From Campylobacter jejuni subsp. jejuni 414 (GTDB lineage: Bacteria > Campylobacterota > Campylobacteria > Campylobacterales > Campylobacteraceae), in assembly GCA_000163995.1 (NCBI GenBank), contig CM000855.1, positions 1,288,443-1,352,442 of the forward strand: DNA of 64,000 bases, given 5' to 3'. A model generated the notes under the pieces. That model had not been told where the DNA came from and did no database searches. It saw only the letters and a program-made list of their open reading frames with translations. Positions 47,159-55,726 of this stretch are shown one piece after another (position 1 is the stretch's first letter; every line of letters starts with the position of its first letter). The position numbers were made by a program, and so were the translations under genes.

Positions 47159-47836
47159 TATTTTCTCCTTATAAGTTGATTTGATATTTTTACAGAACTA
47201 ATTTTAACATAGTTTTGTTTAAATCACACAAAAAATGTTTTATTTCAAATAAAATGTGTGAAATTTTTGTTATGCGGACAAACAATATAAAATTTTTCAA
47301 AATTATTTTCTTTTATCAAAATTTAACAATCTATGAATTTCATTTTCAATTTTTAATTATGTATATTAACCTCTTTACAAAGTGGTAAAATTGCAAATTT
47401 CTCATCTATATATCATAAGATCACCATTTTGATCTATATTTTTTTCACTACTTCTAAAAGAAATCTTATCATAAGCATAAGAACTAAATAAAATTTGCGT
47501 ATCAAAACAAATACCGTAAAAATAAATTCTTAAAAGATAAATCTTTTTAGATATTTTGGTATTAAAAATCAAGCTTTTTTTGAAAATAAAAAGCATATAT
47601 GCTTGGTGTTTATATTTTTGATTTTACCAAATGAAACATGCATTAATCGTATAAAAAATTTCTAAATATCATTTTTAAACTCTTAGTATTTCTTGCGTAA
47701 AAGAGGAATTCTTAAGGTATCATCAACACTTGCATTATATTGAGCTTAAAAAAATCAACATGAGTTCTTGATCACTTAAAGAGTGATAAACTGGGGTATA
47801 AACTCTTGTCTATCATTAAACCCAAATAACATTCTT
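47159..47836. other. Long non-coding gap between fldA and the DUF2325 gene
   Basis: This 676-base AT-rich stretch has no intact gene I can support. A TAAAAT promoter hexamer for fldA (minus strand, 47201-47206) lies at its right-to-left exit. A decayed small ORF occupies about 47640-47825. An open frame at 47402-47596 (64 codons) shows no recognisable feature, and its composition looks random. Confidence 0.5.
47645..47825 (-). pseudogene. Decayed small ORF downstream of the DUF2325 gene
   Basis: Three short open segments in successive frames read MLFGFNDRQEFIPQF, then YHSLSDQELMLIFLSS, then QYNASVDDTLRIPLLRKKY-stop. They would form one protein of about 50-55 residues if a T were added near 47775 and a second indel corrected near 47726. 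Hydrophilic, charged composition suggests real coding history. It occupies the place of Cj1383c in the reference order. Function unknown. Confidence 0.45.
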
Positions 47837-48149
47837 AACCTTTATAACAAGAAAATTCTTTATTAAGGTTAAAAATTTTACAATATTCACAATACACACA
47901 ACTTACACTTCTTTTTGCGCAAACTAATGGAATTTTGCGTTTTTTAGCTTCATTTTTGATTTTTTTCATAGTGTTATGATTTAAAAAACTTGTTAACATC
48001 ACTATACATTCTGTATCACAAGGAATCGGCTTGCGATTAACTCTATTCTCATTACGCGCATCCCAATGTTCTATTTTTTTAGCACCTAAATCATGCAAAA
48101 CAGCTCTAATAGGAGTGATTTCATCTGCACCAACAACCAAAACTGACAT
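47835..48149 (-). CDS. DUF2325 domain protein
   Basis: This 104-residue protein begins MSVLVVGADEITPIRAVLHDLGA. The Rossmann-like start and a later HWDARNEN and C-terminal CAKRSVSCVYCEYCKIF are typical of DUF2325. The cysteines and histidine suggest metal binding or redox sensing. It corresponds to Cj1384c. It is divergent from katA and shares the Fur/PerR-like site at 48181-48202, implying peroxide or iron control. AAGGAG precedes the ATG. Confidence 0.75.
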   Translation of the reverse strand: MSVLVVGADEITPIRAVLHDLGAKKIEHWDARNENRVNRKPIPCDTECIVMLTSFLNHNTMKKIKNEAKKRKIPLVCAKRSVSCVYCEYCKIFNLNKEFSCYKG

Positions 48150-48180
48150 AAATTCTCCTTTGTGATTTTTAAAATATATT

Positions 48181-48202
48181 TTGATAATTATTATTATAAT
48201 AT
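48181..48202. promoter_or_regulatory. Fur/PerR box between the DUF2325 gene and katA
   Basis: TTGATAATTATTATTATAAT followed by AT. The first 16 bases equal the ceuB Fur box at 9281. It lies 120-140 bases before katA and 32 bases before the divergent gene. katA is known to be repressed by PerR and influenced by Fur in C. jejuni. Confidence 0.65.
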
Positions 48203-48275
48203 AAAAAACTAAATTTATTTTGAAATTTATTATTAATAAAGCAAAATTATTCAGTTAATTTTAATTTTTATAAGA

Positions 48276-48281
48276 TATAAT
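48276..48281 (+). promoter_or_regulatory. -10 box of katA
   Basis: TATAAT, 39 bases before the katA ATG; AGGAGA is the ribosome site. Confidence 0.55.
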
Positions 48282-48320
48282 TTACTAAATAATAAAATTT
48301 ATTAATTAGGAGAAAACCAA

Positions 48321-49745
48321 ATGAAAAAATTAACCAATGACTTCGGAAACATTATAGCCGATAACCAAAATTCATTAAGTGCCGGTGCAAAGGGTCCTTT
48401 GCTTATACAAGATTACCTTTTACTTGAAAAACTTGCTCATCAAAACAGAGAAAGAATTCCAGAAAGAACCGTTCACGCCAAAGGAAGTGGAGCATATGGG
48501 GAAATAAAAATCACTGCTGATTTATCTGCTTATACTAAAGCAAAAATATTTCAAAAAGGAGAAATAACTCCTCTTTTCTTACGTTTTTCAACTGTTGCAG
48601 GTGAAGCAGGTGCAGCAGATGCTGAACGTGATGTTCGTGGATTTGCTATTAAATTTTACACCAAAGAAGGAAATTGGGATTTAGTTGGAAACAATACTCC
48701 AACTTTTTTTATTCGTGATGCATATAAATTTCCTGATTTTATCCACACTCAAAAAAGAGATCCAAGAACTCATTTAAGAAGTAACAATGCTGCTTGGGAT
48801 TTTTGGAGTTTATGTCCTGAAAGTTTACATCAAGTAACTATTCTTATGAGTGATAGGGGAATTCCTGCAAGTTATCGCCATATGCATGGATTTGGAAGTC
48901 ATACTTATAGTTTTATTAATGATAAGAATGAAAGATTTTGGGTAAAATTTCACTTTAAAACCCAACAAGGAATCAAAAATCTTACCAATCAAGAAGCCGC
49001 TGAACTTATAGCCAAAGATAGAGAAAGCCACCAAAGAGATCTTTATAATGCTATAGAAAATAAAGATTTTCCAAAATGGAAAGTTCAAATTCAAATTCTT
49101 GCTGAAAAAGATATAGAAAAACTCGGATTTAATCCTTTTGATTTAACAAAAATATGGCCTCATAGTCTCGTGCCTTTGATGGATATAGGTGAAATGATCT
49201 TAAATAAAAATCCACAAAACTATTTTAATGAAGTTGAGCAAGCTGCTTTTAGTCCAAGTAATATAGTTCCTGGCATTGGCTTTAGTCCTGATAAAATGCT
49301 ACAAGCTAGAATTTTCTCTTACCCTGATGCACAAAGATATAGAATAGGAACCAACTACCATCTTTTACCGGTAAATCGTGCAAAAAGCGAAGTGAATACT
49401 TATAATGTCGCTGGTGCTATGAATTTTGACACTTATAAAAATGACGCGGCTTATTACGAACCAAATAGCTATAATAATAGCCCAAAAGAAGACAAAAGCT
49501 ATCTTGAACCTGATTTATCCTTAGAAGGTGCAGTCCAAAGATACGCTCCACTAGATAATGACTTTTATACTCAACCAAGGGCTTTATTTAATCTTATGAA
49601 TGAAAATCAAAAAACTCAACTTTTTCATAATATCGCCGCTTCCATGGAAGGAGTTGATGAAAAAATTATCTCTAGAACTTTAGAGCATTTTGAAAAAATT
49701 TCACCTGATTATGCAAATGGAGTTAAAAAAGCTTTAGAAAAATAA
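48321..49745 (+). CDS. katA: Catalase KatA
   Basis: This 474-residue haem catalase of the small-subunit type is the only catalase of C. jejuni. Catalytic His in [13 protein letters not shown] and Asn in [12 protein letters not shown] are present. The proximal haem Tyr is in [17 protein letters not shown]. No signal peptide is seen, so it acts in the cytoplasm. It is followed by a stem-loop and the ankyrin gene that is needed for full catalase activity. Confidence 0.97.
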   Translation: MKKLTNDFGNIIADNQNSLSAGAKGPLLIQDYLLLEKLAHQNRERIPERTVHAKGSGAYGEIKITADLSAYTKAKIFQKGEITPLFLRFSTVAGEAGAADAERDVRGFAIKFYTKEGNWDLVGNNTPTFFIRDAYKFPDFIHTQKRDPRTHLRSNNAAWDFWSLCPESLHQVTILMSDRGIPASYRHMHGFGSHTYSFINDKNERFWVKFHFKTQQGIKNLTNQEAAELIAKDRESHQRDLYNAIENKDFPKWKVQIQILAEKDIEKLGFNPFDLTKIWPHSLVPLMDIGEMILNKNPQNYFNEVEQAAFSPSNIVPGIGFSPDKMLQARIFSYPDAQRYRIGTNYHLLPVNRAKSEVNTYNVAGAMNFDTYKNDAAYYEPNSYNNSPKEDKSYLEPDLSLEGAVQRYAPLDNDFYTQPRALFNLMNENQKTQLFHNIAASMEGVDEKIISRTLEHFEKISPDYANGVKKALEK

Positions 49746-49752
49746 TTTTTAC

Positions 49753-49772
49753 TTGCCATTTTTTAATGGCAA
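49753..49772 (+). terminator. Hairpin between katA and the ankyrin gene
   Basis: TTGCCATT pairs with AATGGCAA around a TTTT loop. It lies seven bases past the katA stop. No T-run follows directly, so it may act as an attenuator that lets some transcription into the downstream gene. Confidence 0.65.
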
Positions 49773-49800
49773 ACTAAAGATTATAATATAAGGAAAAACA

Positions 49801-50205
49801 ATGACAACTCTTAGTTTAGAAGAAGAAAAAAGATTTGAAGAACTTTGCAAAATGGCTTTTAATTTTGCAAGAAATGACGAATGTGAGAATCTTAAAATCA
49901 TGATAGAAGCGGGTTTAAATGTAAATTTAAAAACTCATAAAGGCGACACCTTACTTATGCTTGCAGCTTATAATAATTCTTATGAAAGCGCTAAAATGCT
50001 TTTAGAAAAAGGTGCAAAAGTAGATGAAAAAAATGATCGCGGACAAACCCCATTAGCAGGAGTTTGTTTTAAAGGATATTTACCCATGTGTGAACTTTTA
50101 GTTAAACATGGTGCAAACATTGATGAAAACAATGGTTTAGGAATGACGCCTTATACTTTTGCTATTATGTTTGGACGCAAAGATGTGGCAGAATTTTTTG
50201 CTTAA
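49801..50205 (+). CDS. Ankyrin-repeat protein supporting catalase
   Basis: This 134-residue cytoplasmic protein is made of ankyrin repeats: GDTLLMLAAYNNSYESAKMLLEKGAKVDEK, then GQTPLAGVCFKGYLPMCELLVKHGANID, then GMTPYTFAIMFGRKDVAEFF. In C. jejuni the equivalent (Cj1386) is required for normal KatA activity, apparently by haem delivery to catalase. Its position just after katA supports that role. Similar ankyrin genes accompany catalases in other proteobacteria. Confidence 0.85.
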   Translation: MTTLSLEEEKRFEELCKMAFNFARNDECENLKIMIEAGLNVNLKTHKGDTLLMLAAYNNSYESAKMLLEKGAKVDEKNDRGQTPLAGVCFKGYLPMCELLVKHGANIDENNGLGMTPYTFAIMFGRKDVAEFFA

Positions 50206-50271
50206 AAAATCTAAAAATAATTTTTTAAAGAAAATAAGCCTAAAAATACTAAAATTTATAAAAAAATTTAA

Positions 50272-50928
50272 TTATTTTTTAAATTTTTTCAGATACCTAT
50301 AAACACTAGGTTCTGAAATTTTTAAAAATTTTGCTACAATTGAAACCGATCCTTTTATATTAAAAATACCTTTTTCATATAGCTTTTCAGCGATTTCTTC
50401 TTTTTGGGTGATGCTTAATTGATAGTCAGAATTTAAATAACTAGCATCTACACTTTGGGCTAAAATATCCTCTATAGAGTGACTTAATATTTCTATATTT
50501 GAATCATTTTGAGAAAAATTAATGTTTCCTAAAATTTCACCCATATTTCCAATTTTTTCCAAATCAACCATCTTGCATATTAAATCTCTCATAATGCTAG
50601 TATCATGATTAATACACAAAATACCCACCAATCTATCATAATTTTTAATAAAAAAAGTAGATCCTCTAATTAATTTTGACTTTCCAACAAGAGCCTTATA
50701 ATCACATAAAAAATCTTTTTCTAAATATTTTTTATTTTGTATAAGCTCACTTGCAAAAGCAGTTAAAGGAGAATCTAAATTTCTTCCACTGATGTGACTA
50801 TTGGCAATTGCTGCAATACAAGCTCCATCCTCAGTAATCACATGAAAAACTATCTCATATTGCTCACCTAAAACTTCTCCTAAAAAATATGTCAACTTTA
50901 TAAACTGTTGTTTTTGCCCTTCATTCAT
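50272..50928 (-). CDS. heuR: YheO/DauR-type regulator HeuR
   Basis: This 218-residue transcription factor has an N-terminal PAS-like YheO domain (about residues 5-120: QYEIVFHVITEDGACIAAIANSHISGRN) and a C-terminal helix-turn-helix (ISKEEIAEKLYEKGIFNIKGSVSIVAKFLKISEPSVYRYLKKFKK region, about 165-218). The C. jejuni protein in this position was named HeuR and activates chu haem-uptake genes. The fold is that of the D-arginine repressor DauR, and ligand-binding PAS suggests a small-molecule effector. It is divergent from ridA with a 22-bp palindrome between. Confidence 0.85.
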   Translation of the reverse strand: MNEGQKQQFIKLTYFLGEVLGEQYEIVFHVITEDGACIAAIANSHISGRNLDSPLTAFASELIQNKKYLEKDFLCDYKALVGKSKLIRGSTFFIKNYDRLVGILCINHDTSIMRDLICKMVDLEKIGNMGEILGNINFSQNDSNIEILSHSIEDILAQSVDASYLNSDYQLSITQKEEIAEKLYEKGIFNIKGSVSIVAKFLKISEPSVYRYLKKFKK

Positions 50929-50994
50929 AAAACTGCCTTCAATAAAAAATTAATATAATATTAAATTTTACTCTTTATACTTTAAAACATTTCT

Positions 50995-51016
50995 TAATAA
51001 TAAAATTTTATTATTA
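50995..51016. promoter_or_regulatory. 22-bp perfect palindrome in the heuR-ridA gap
   Basis: The right half is TTTTATTATTA and the left half is its exact complement. A second overlapping palindrome TTATTATAATAA lies at 51011-51022. The site is 67-88 bases ahead of heuR and 13 bases ahead of the ridA -35 box. It is a natural operator candidate for HeuR. AT-rich palindromes also arise by chance, so confidence is moderate. Confidence 0.5.
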
Positions 51017-51029
51017 TAATAATAAACTA

Positions 51030-51058
51030 TTGACAAATTATTATTGTAGTGATAAAAT
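51030..51058 (+). promoter_or_regulatory. Strong sigma-70 promoter of the ridA cluster
   Basis: TTGACA (51030-51035) and TAAAAT (51053-51058) are spaced by 17 bases, an unusually good -35 for Campylobacter. The ridA ATG is at 51096 with AAGGAG at 51085. Confidence 0.7.
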
Positions 51059-51095
51059 GCATTCTGTTTGATCTATATTTAACAAAGGAGAATTC

Positions 51096-51458
51096 ATGTC
51101 AAACTATCCAAAGGCCATCGGTCCATATTCAGCTTATAAAGAAGCAAATGGATTTTTATTTATATCAGGGCAACTTCCTATTAACCCTGCTTCAGGAGAA
51201 ATAGAAAGTTCTGATATTAAAGAGCAAACTAAACAATCTTTAAAAAATATTGGCGCTATTTTAGAAGAAAACGGTATCAGTTATGATAAGGTTATTAAAA
51301 CCACTTGTTTTTTAGCTGATATCAATGATTTTATAGCATTTAATGAAATTTATGCTGAATTTTTTAAAGCCCCTTATCCAGCAAGAAGCGCTTTTGCAGT
51401 AAAAGATCTGCCAAAAAATGCTAAAGTAGAGATAGAAATCATCGCTCAAAAAGGATAA
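51096..51458 (+). CDS. ridA: RidA-family enamine/imine deaminase
   Basis: This 120-residue YjgF/YER057c/UK114 protein has the conserved PKAIGPYSAYKEANGFLFISGQLPINP start. The active-site Arg is in YPARSAFAVKDLPKNAKVEIEIIA. RidA hydrolyses 2-aminoacrylate and related enamines made by PLP lyases, protecting PLP enzymes. It is the first gene of the cluster with a transporter remnant, a PLP C-S lyase and a fumarate lyase. That context fits clearing of aminoacrylate from the C-S lyase. Confidence 0.92.
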   Translation: MSNYPKAIGPYSAYKEANGFLFISGQLPINPASGEIESSDIKEQTKQSLKNIGAILEENGISYDKVIKTTCFLADINDFIAFNEIYAEFFKAPYPARSAFAVKDLPKNAKVEIEIIAQKG

Positions 51459-51461
51459 AAT

Positions 51462-52233
51462 ATGCTAGGCATTGTTTTTTCTTTATTTAGCGTTTTTTTA
51501 CTTGTCTTTACGCTTTATAAAAAAATCAATGCTCACATGGCATTACTTTTAAGCAGTTTGCTTTCCTTAGTTTTCATTTTTAGACCTTTTCCACACATTG
51601 TCACTAAAGATTCTTTAAATTTAGGTTTTTTTAATATTTTTCAAGTTTTCGATCAAACCATGTCAAGCACATTAGCAGAACTTGGACTTACACTGATGAC
51701 TGTGCTAAGTTTTTCTTCTTATATGGATCATATAAGGGCTTCTTATGTACTTTTTAAAGTTTTTGAAAAGTCTTTAAAAACAGTAAAATTTCCTTATGTT
51801 TTACTTATCATTGCTTATTTTATCGTGCAATTTTTAGTTCTTTGTATCCCTTCTCATGCAAATTCACTTATAGTTTGTGGTAAAGTATTTGCAAGTAGTC
51901 TTTTATCTGTAGGTTTTGTAGATACTTTAATAGAATTTTGTAAAAATGCAGGATTTGGAATTCTAGCTATTATCACAGTTTCAATCTTGCTTGCAGTTTG
52001 TACTTTTTTAATAGGTTTAGAAAGTGCGGCATTCTTTGGCTTTGCTCCACTTATCCTAAATATAGCAAAATATTTTAGAGTAGAAACTACCACTATAATA
52101 ACACCAATTCAAATCATAACAGGTTTTAAAGATGTGTTAGTCCTATATTACACCAGCAATCTTAGTGGTTTTAGCTATTCCTATGCTTGTAGCGGCTATT
52201 GTAAATGTTATTATGATTTATATCTATCTTTAA
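51462..52233 (+). pseudogene. Truncated DcuC-family C4-dicarboxylate transporter
   Basis: Hydrophobic helices start MLGIVFSLFSVFLLVFTLYK and include VLCIPSHANSLIVCGKVF, typical of DcuC. After ITGFKDVLV the frame is lost. The next frame gives ITPAILVVLAIPMLVAAIVN ending at 52233, which is the normal DcuC C terminus. In total about 255 of the usual 450 or so residues remain, so a deletion of some 190 codons plus a frameshift has occurred. It is non-functional. The family carries fumarate, succinate and similar acids. Confidence 0.8.
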
Positions 52234-52245
52234 AAAGGAGAAAAA

Positions 52246-53409
52246 ATGAACTCAAAAACTAAACTTATTCATTGTGGTAGAGGCGATCAAGGTGCTGAAA
52301 TAAGATCAGTCAATCCTACACTTATGCGTGCATCAACCATACTTTTTAAAGATCACACAACTTGGCAAAAATACAAAAAATTAAGAAAAACAGATCGCGT
52401 TTTAAGTTATGGTGCTAGAGGAACAACAACTAATTTTGAACTTGAAAAACTTATCTGCACTCTAGAAGGTGGATATAGAGCACAACTTTTCCCAACAGGA
52501 CTTGCAGCATTAGCTATGGTACTTTTAAACTATGCAAGCAAAGATGCACATTTTTTAATCACTGATGCAATTTACGGACCTGTAAGAACAATTTGTGAAT
52601 TATTTTTAGCCAAAATGGGTATTGAAGTTGATTTTTTAAAAGCTGATGCAAGCGATATAGAAGAAAAAATCAAACCTAATACTAAACTTATCTTATGCGA
52701 AAGTCCAGGTTCTATACTTTATGAAATCATAGATTTACCAAAGCTTTGCAAAATCGCTCATGCACACAATATACCAGTAGCTATTGATAATACTTATTCT
52801 AGTGGATATTTTTTAAATCCTTTAGAGCTTGGAGTAGATATTTCAGTTATTGCTGCTACAAAATATCTTAGCGGACACTCTGATGTAACTATGGGCATAG
52901 TAGTAATTAATGAAAAAGAATGGAAAAATTTTGACAAACTTCCAGAAATTCTAGGTTTTACAACAAGTCCTGATGATGTTTACTTAGTACTTCGTGGTAT
53001 GAGAACACTAGATATAAGAATGAAAGCTCATGAAAAAAGTGCTGATGAAATCGTAGAATTTTTACAAAGCAGAAAAGAAATTAAAACTATTTTCTATCCA
53101 AAACTCAAGTCCCACCCAAATCATGAAATTTTTATGCGCGATCATAAAGGGGCAAATGGTATGATTACCATAGAATTTACAGAAGGTTATAGCAAAGATG
53201 ATGCTATTAAATTTGTAGATAAATTAGAATACTTTTCAATAGGCGCTAGTTGGGGTGGTTATGAAAGCTTAGCAACTGTAACTACTCCACCTAGAACTGC
53301 AACAAATTGGAGCACAAGAGGTCCATTTGTAAGATTTCATATAGGTCTTGAAGACACCAAAGATTTAATTGCTGATTTAACACAAGCTTTTGATAGTATC
53401 AAAAAATAA
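52246..53409 (+). CDS. PLP-dependent Cys/Met-metabolism lyase (MetC-like)
   Basis: This 387-residue gamma-type PLP enzyme has the PLP Lys in AATKYLSGHSDVTMG. AIDNTYSSGYFLNPLELGVDIS and LFPTGLAALAMVLLNYAS are normal cystathionine beta-lyase blocks. It could cleave cystathionine, cysteine or a related C-S substrate. It is complete here, whereas the reference strain NCTC 11168 has broken metC fragments at this point (from memory). It lies in the ridA cluster, 10 bases before the fumarate lyase gene, so a catabolic role is as likely as methionine biosynthesis. Confidence 0.85.
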   Translation: MNSKTKLIHCGRGDQGAEIRSVNPTLMRASTILFKDHTTWQKYKKLRKTDRVLSYGARGTTTNFELEKLICTLEGGYRAQLFPTGLAALAMVLLNYASKDAHFLITDAIYGPVRTICELFLAKMGIEVDFLKADASDIEEKIKPNTKLILCESPGSILYEIIDLPKLCKIAHAHNIPVAIDNTYSSGYFLNPLELGVDISVIAATKYLSGHSDVTMGIVVINEKEWKNFDKLPEILGFTTSPDDVYLVLRGMRTLDIRMKAHEKSADEIVEFLQSRKEIKTIFYPKLKSHPNHEIFMRDHKGANGMITIEFTEGYSKDDAIKFVDKLEYFSIGASWGGYESLATVTTPPRTATNWSTRGPFVRFHIGLEDTKDLIADLTQAFDSIKK

Positions 53410-53418
53410 GGAGATAAA

Positions 53419-54786
53419 ATGACAGGAATTAGCGTATTTGATCATAGACTACTAGCAGATTCATGGAGCACACAAGATATGCGTGCTATTTTTTGTGAGC
53501 AAAACCATATACAAAAATGGCTCGATGTTGAAGCAGCTTTAGCAAAAGCACAAGCAAAACTCAAAATTATTCCTAAAAAAGCAGCCGATGAGATCGCAAA
53601 AAAAGCTCATTATAAATTTATGGATATGGATTTTATCTTTGCTGAATTTAAAAAGACTAAACATACTTTAGTTCCTACCGTAAGAGGACTAGAAAAAGCT
53701 TGTGATAATAATTTAGGTGAATATGTGCATTTTGGAGTAACCACTCAAGACATCATCGATACAGGGCTTGTTTTACAATTTAAAGAAGCTATGAATCTTG
53801 TAAAAAGCGAATTAAAAGCTATTGCAAAAGCCTTAGCAAAATTAGCCAAAACTCATAAAAATACCGCTATGATGGGAAGAACTTTAGCACTTCAAGCTTT
53901 ACCTATTACTTTTGGACATAAAGTGGCTATTTGGCTAAGTGAGCTTGAACGTCATTTTGAAAGAATACTTGAACTTGAAAAAAGACTTTATGTAGGTAGT
54001 ATAGTAGGTGCTGTAGGAACTAAAGCAAGCTTAAGTGATCAGTGCAATGAAGTAGAAAAGCTCACTTTAGAAAATTTAGGGCTTAAAGTACCTAATATCT
54101 CTTGGCAAAGTGCACGTGATCGCTTTATAGAGCTTGGTTTTGTGCTAGGCAATATCAATGCAACTTTTAACAAAATCGCTCATGAAATTTTAATCCTTTC
54201 ACATAATGAAATCGATGAAGTTGCAGAACCTTTTGGCAAAGGACAAATAGGATCAAGCACTATGGCACATAAAAGAAATCCTGCAATAAGTGAAAATGCA
54301 GTTACAGTAAGCAATGCCTTTAAAGCAAATTTAGCCATCTTAAGTGATATTGAAAGACACGAACATGAAAGAGACGGTCAAGTTTGGAAAATGGAGTGGA
54401 AACTTTTACCTGAAATGTTTTTAATGCTTTCTGTAGTCTTAGCAAACATGAAATTTGCTCTTAGTAATCTAGAAGTAAAAAAAGATAAAATGCTTAAAAA
54501 TTTAAATACTCTTAATGGCTTTGTTTTAGCAGAACGTGTTATGTTTGCATTAAGTGATCATTATGGAAAACAACATGCTCACGAAATTGTTTATGAAAAT
54601 GCTATGCTAGGCATTGAAAAACAAAAAACCTTTAAAGAAGTTTTACTTGCAGATAAAAGAGTGTCTAAAGTATTAAAAGAAAAAGAAATTGATGCTTTGC
54701 TTGATACAACAACCTATGTAGGATACGCGCCAAAACTTGTAGATGAATTTTTAACAAAAATCAAAAATAGCGCCATTTTAAAATAA
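53419..54786 (+). CDS. Fumarate lyase superfamily enzyme (adenylosuccinate-lyase-like)
   Basis: This 455-residue lyase starts FDHRLLADSWSTQDMRAIFCE. The signature GSSTMAHKRNPAISENA contains the catalytic Ser loop. HFGVTTQDIIDTG and MMGRTLALQALPITFGHKVA carry the catalytic His region. It resembles adenylosuccinate lyase and 3-carboxy-muconate cycloisomerase, but the true PurB is expected elsewhere. Every superfamily member releases or adds to fumarate-like acids. In this cluster it probably splits a succinyl adduct. The substrate is not shown. Confidence 0.82.
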   Translation: MTGISVFDHRLLADSWSTQDMRAIFCEQNHIQKWLDVEAALAKAQAKLKIIPKKAADEIAKKAHYKFMDMDFIFAEFKKTKHTLVPTVRGLEKACDNNLGEYVHFGVTTQDIIDTGLVLQFKEAMNLVKSELKAIAKALAKLAKTHKNTAMMGRTLALQALPITFGHKVAIWLSELERHFERILELEKRLYVGSIVGAVGTKASLSDQCNEVEKLTLENLGLKVPNISWQSARDRFIELGFVLGNINATFNKIAHEILILSHNEIDEVAEPFGKGQIGSSTMAHKRNPAISENAVTVSNAFKANLAILSDIERHEHERDGQVWKMEWKLLPEMFLMLSVVLANMKFALSNLEVKKDKMLKNLNTLNGFVLAERVMFALSDHYGKQHAHEIVYENAMLGIEKQKTFKEVLLADKRVSKVLKEKEIDALLDTTTYVGYAPKLVDEFLTKIKNSAILK

Positions 54787-54791
54787 GAAAA

Positions 54792-55640
54792 ATGATGTTC
54801 TATAGTGAAATTTTAGCGGATTTTATTTTCGATCTTAAACATAAAAATATCCCTTATAGTTTTGTTTAAAGAGCTTAATAGGCTTGGAACAGCTATAGCA
54901 GCAAGCAAAAAAAATGTTTTAAACGCTTTAAGACTTTTGAAAATTTAAACACAGAAAAAAATACGTCTATTTGAGCAAATGATCAAAAATTAGTAGTTAT
55001 TTAATGGTATTGCTTCTCATACGCTAGATTTGATGATACGCATACAAAACGTTTTGTATGCGTGTGATTTAACTCCGCTTTGTTTAAGTTATAAGTTCTC
55101 ACATTAGCAAAGACGCGAGAAAAATCATCAAAGCTTTTATTGTTAACTAAGAAGTTGCAGCTAGAGTGGGTGTTGCAAGCAAAATAAATGAGTTTTTATC
55201 CAATGGTTTTAAAGTTTACATATTGCCAATGCCATTAAAAACGGTATCATAGTAGCTCATTTTGCCAAAAACAACATAAGTGGATTTAACATTTTTGAAG
55301 ATAGAAATAATATTTTTAAATGTTTTGGCATAGAACAAGAACGTGAGAAAACAGAACTTAATAAAGCCTTGAGTGAAATTTGGCAGACCATACAAGTTTC
55401 AATCAAACCTTATCATTTTGCTCACGGGTTATGCTATTCTTTAAAAAATGATGTTTAAAGCCTGATAAAAGCATTCGTTATTTTGTAGATGAAGTTTCTA
55501 TTTTTTACCTGCGATCCTTTGGAAGCAAAATATACTCTAAATAGTACTTATAAAGCTAAATTTTTAGCAAATACACAAATTTATCTTACAATACCGAGGC
55601 TAAACTTTGCAGTAAATACAGTTTTTTCGAAAGAAAGCAG
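54792..55640 (+). pseudogene. MmgE/PrpD-family protein remnant
   Basis: A start MMFYSEILADFIFDLKHKNI stops after 25 codons, followed by scattered segments in all frames. These include VASKINEFLSNGF, NISGFNIFEDRNNIFKCFG, SIKPYHFAHG (like the KPY-H region of PrpD) and a tail reading DKSIRYFVDEVSIF. The family includes 2-methylcitrate dehydratase, cis-aconitate decarboxylase and iminodisuccinate epimerase. The gene is badly decayed. No feoA or feoB sequence follows, although in the reference strain these lie next. Confidence 0.65.
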
Positions 55641-55726
55641 AAAACTAAAATACGCTTTCTCTTTCTTTTTATTTGCATAAGTATAGTAGCGTTTATAAGA
55701 CTTCATATTGCTTAAATTTATATAAA

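Noticed and set aside
47402-47596. 64-codon open frame between fldA and the DUF2325 gene
   Set aside because: No ribosome site, no recognisable motif, and composition typical of AT-rich non-coding DNA.
55489-55680. 63-codon plus-strand open frame before hydA2
   Set aside because: It overlaps the tail of the PrpD-like remnant in another frame (DKSIRYFVDEVSIF) and has no ribosome site.
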